A stretch of DNA of 14,414 bases from Candidatus Hydrothermarchaeota archaeon (GTDB lineage Archaea; Hydrothermarchaeota; Hydrothermarchaeia; Hydrothermarchaeales; WAQR01), in the NCBI GenBank assembly GCA_015520145.1, contig WAQR01000162.1:1-14414 (forward strand). Reading direction: 5' to 3'. Each line of letters opens with the position of its first letter. Position 1 is the first letter of the stretch. Positions 14,400-14,414 of this stretch are shown here, piece after piece. The notes beneath the pieces are model-generated. The model did not search any database, was not told the origin of the DNA, and saw only the letters and a list, made by a program, of their open reading frames with translations. The position numbers and the translations under genes are program-made.

Positions 14400-14414
14400 G
14401 TGGATCAGGTAAAA
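14400..14414 (+). CDS. Start of a truncated gene at the window edge
   Basis: A GTG start at 14400 follows AGAGGT (14388-14393) with a six-base spacer and a well-placed TATA box. Only five codons, encoding MDQVK, are visible, so no product can be named. The regulatory context is what supports the call. Confidence 0.5.

Noticed and set aside
1..14414. tRNA or rRNA genes, insertion sequences or prophage genes
   Set aside because: I looked for tRNA arm motifs, transposase motifs and terminal inverted repeats on both strands and saw none.

Overview
This window looks like a chromosomal segment of a euryarchaeon with the Wood-Ljungdahl pathway, most likely a methanogen, ANME or alkane-oxidising relative of the Methanosarcinia. 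The basis is a class I lysyl-tRNA synthetase, an archaeal Orc1/Cdc6, the DP1 subunit of euryarchaeal DNA polymerase D, a full-length Hef helicase-nuclease, the CdhE subunit of acetyl-CoA decarbonylase/synthase, TATA boxes placed for short-leader or leaderless transcripts, and GGAGG/GAGGT ribosome binding sites. I cannot fix the genus from sequence alone.

Layout, left to right. Positions 6-338 are the leader end of a CRISPR array: five identical 37-bp repeats and four spacers, apparently transcribed leftward, with the leader at about 339-437 and no cas genes in view. A leaderless lysS (530-2206) reads right and is followed by an 11-bp tandem repeat and a small four-cysteine protein gene on the minus strand. 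Next come a KaiC/RadA-like ATPase gene and a single-domain response regulator gene that overlap by 65 bp (2658-3732), then S-adenosylhomocysteine hydrolase (3827-5083). A HAD-IIA phosphatase gene is on the minus strand (5236-5991). A 38-codon ORF (6135-6251) follows, and then a pair of adjacent hairpins at 6277-6352. The minus strand then carries hef (6369-8621) and trxB (8680-9627). A mostly AT-rich divergent gap with short repeats precedes a rightward pair, orc1/cdc6 and the DP1 gene (9942-12682). cdhE (12793-14232) and the first five codons of another gene close the window.

The right half holds replication and repair genes (orc1, DP1, hef) around a 314-bp gap that is a reasonable place to look for a replication origin. 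In the lines I counted, the plus strand is C-richer than G in lysS and G-richer than C in orc1 and DP1. Orc1 would load at the origin, DP1 is the exonuclease subunit of the replicase, and Hef processes stalled forks. Outside this block, ahcY recycles the by-product of SAM-dependent methylation, trxB supplies thiol reduction and cdhE serves carbon metabolism.

The points most worth a second look are the candidate origin, the likely CTG start of DP1, the structured 6277-6352 element, the ATPase with a non-standard P-loop coupled to a response regulator, the TrxR without the usual NADPH motif, and the two small unassigned proteins.
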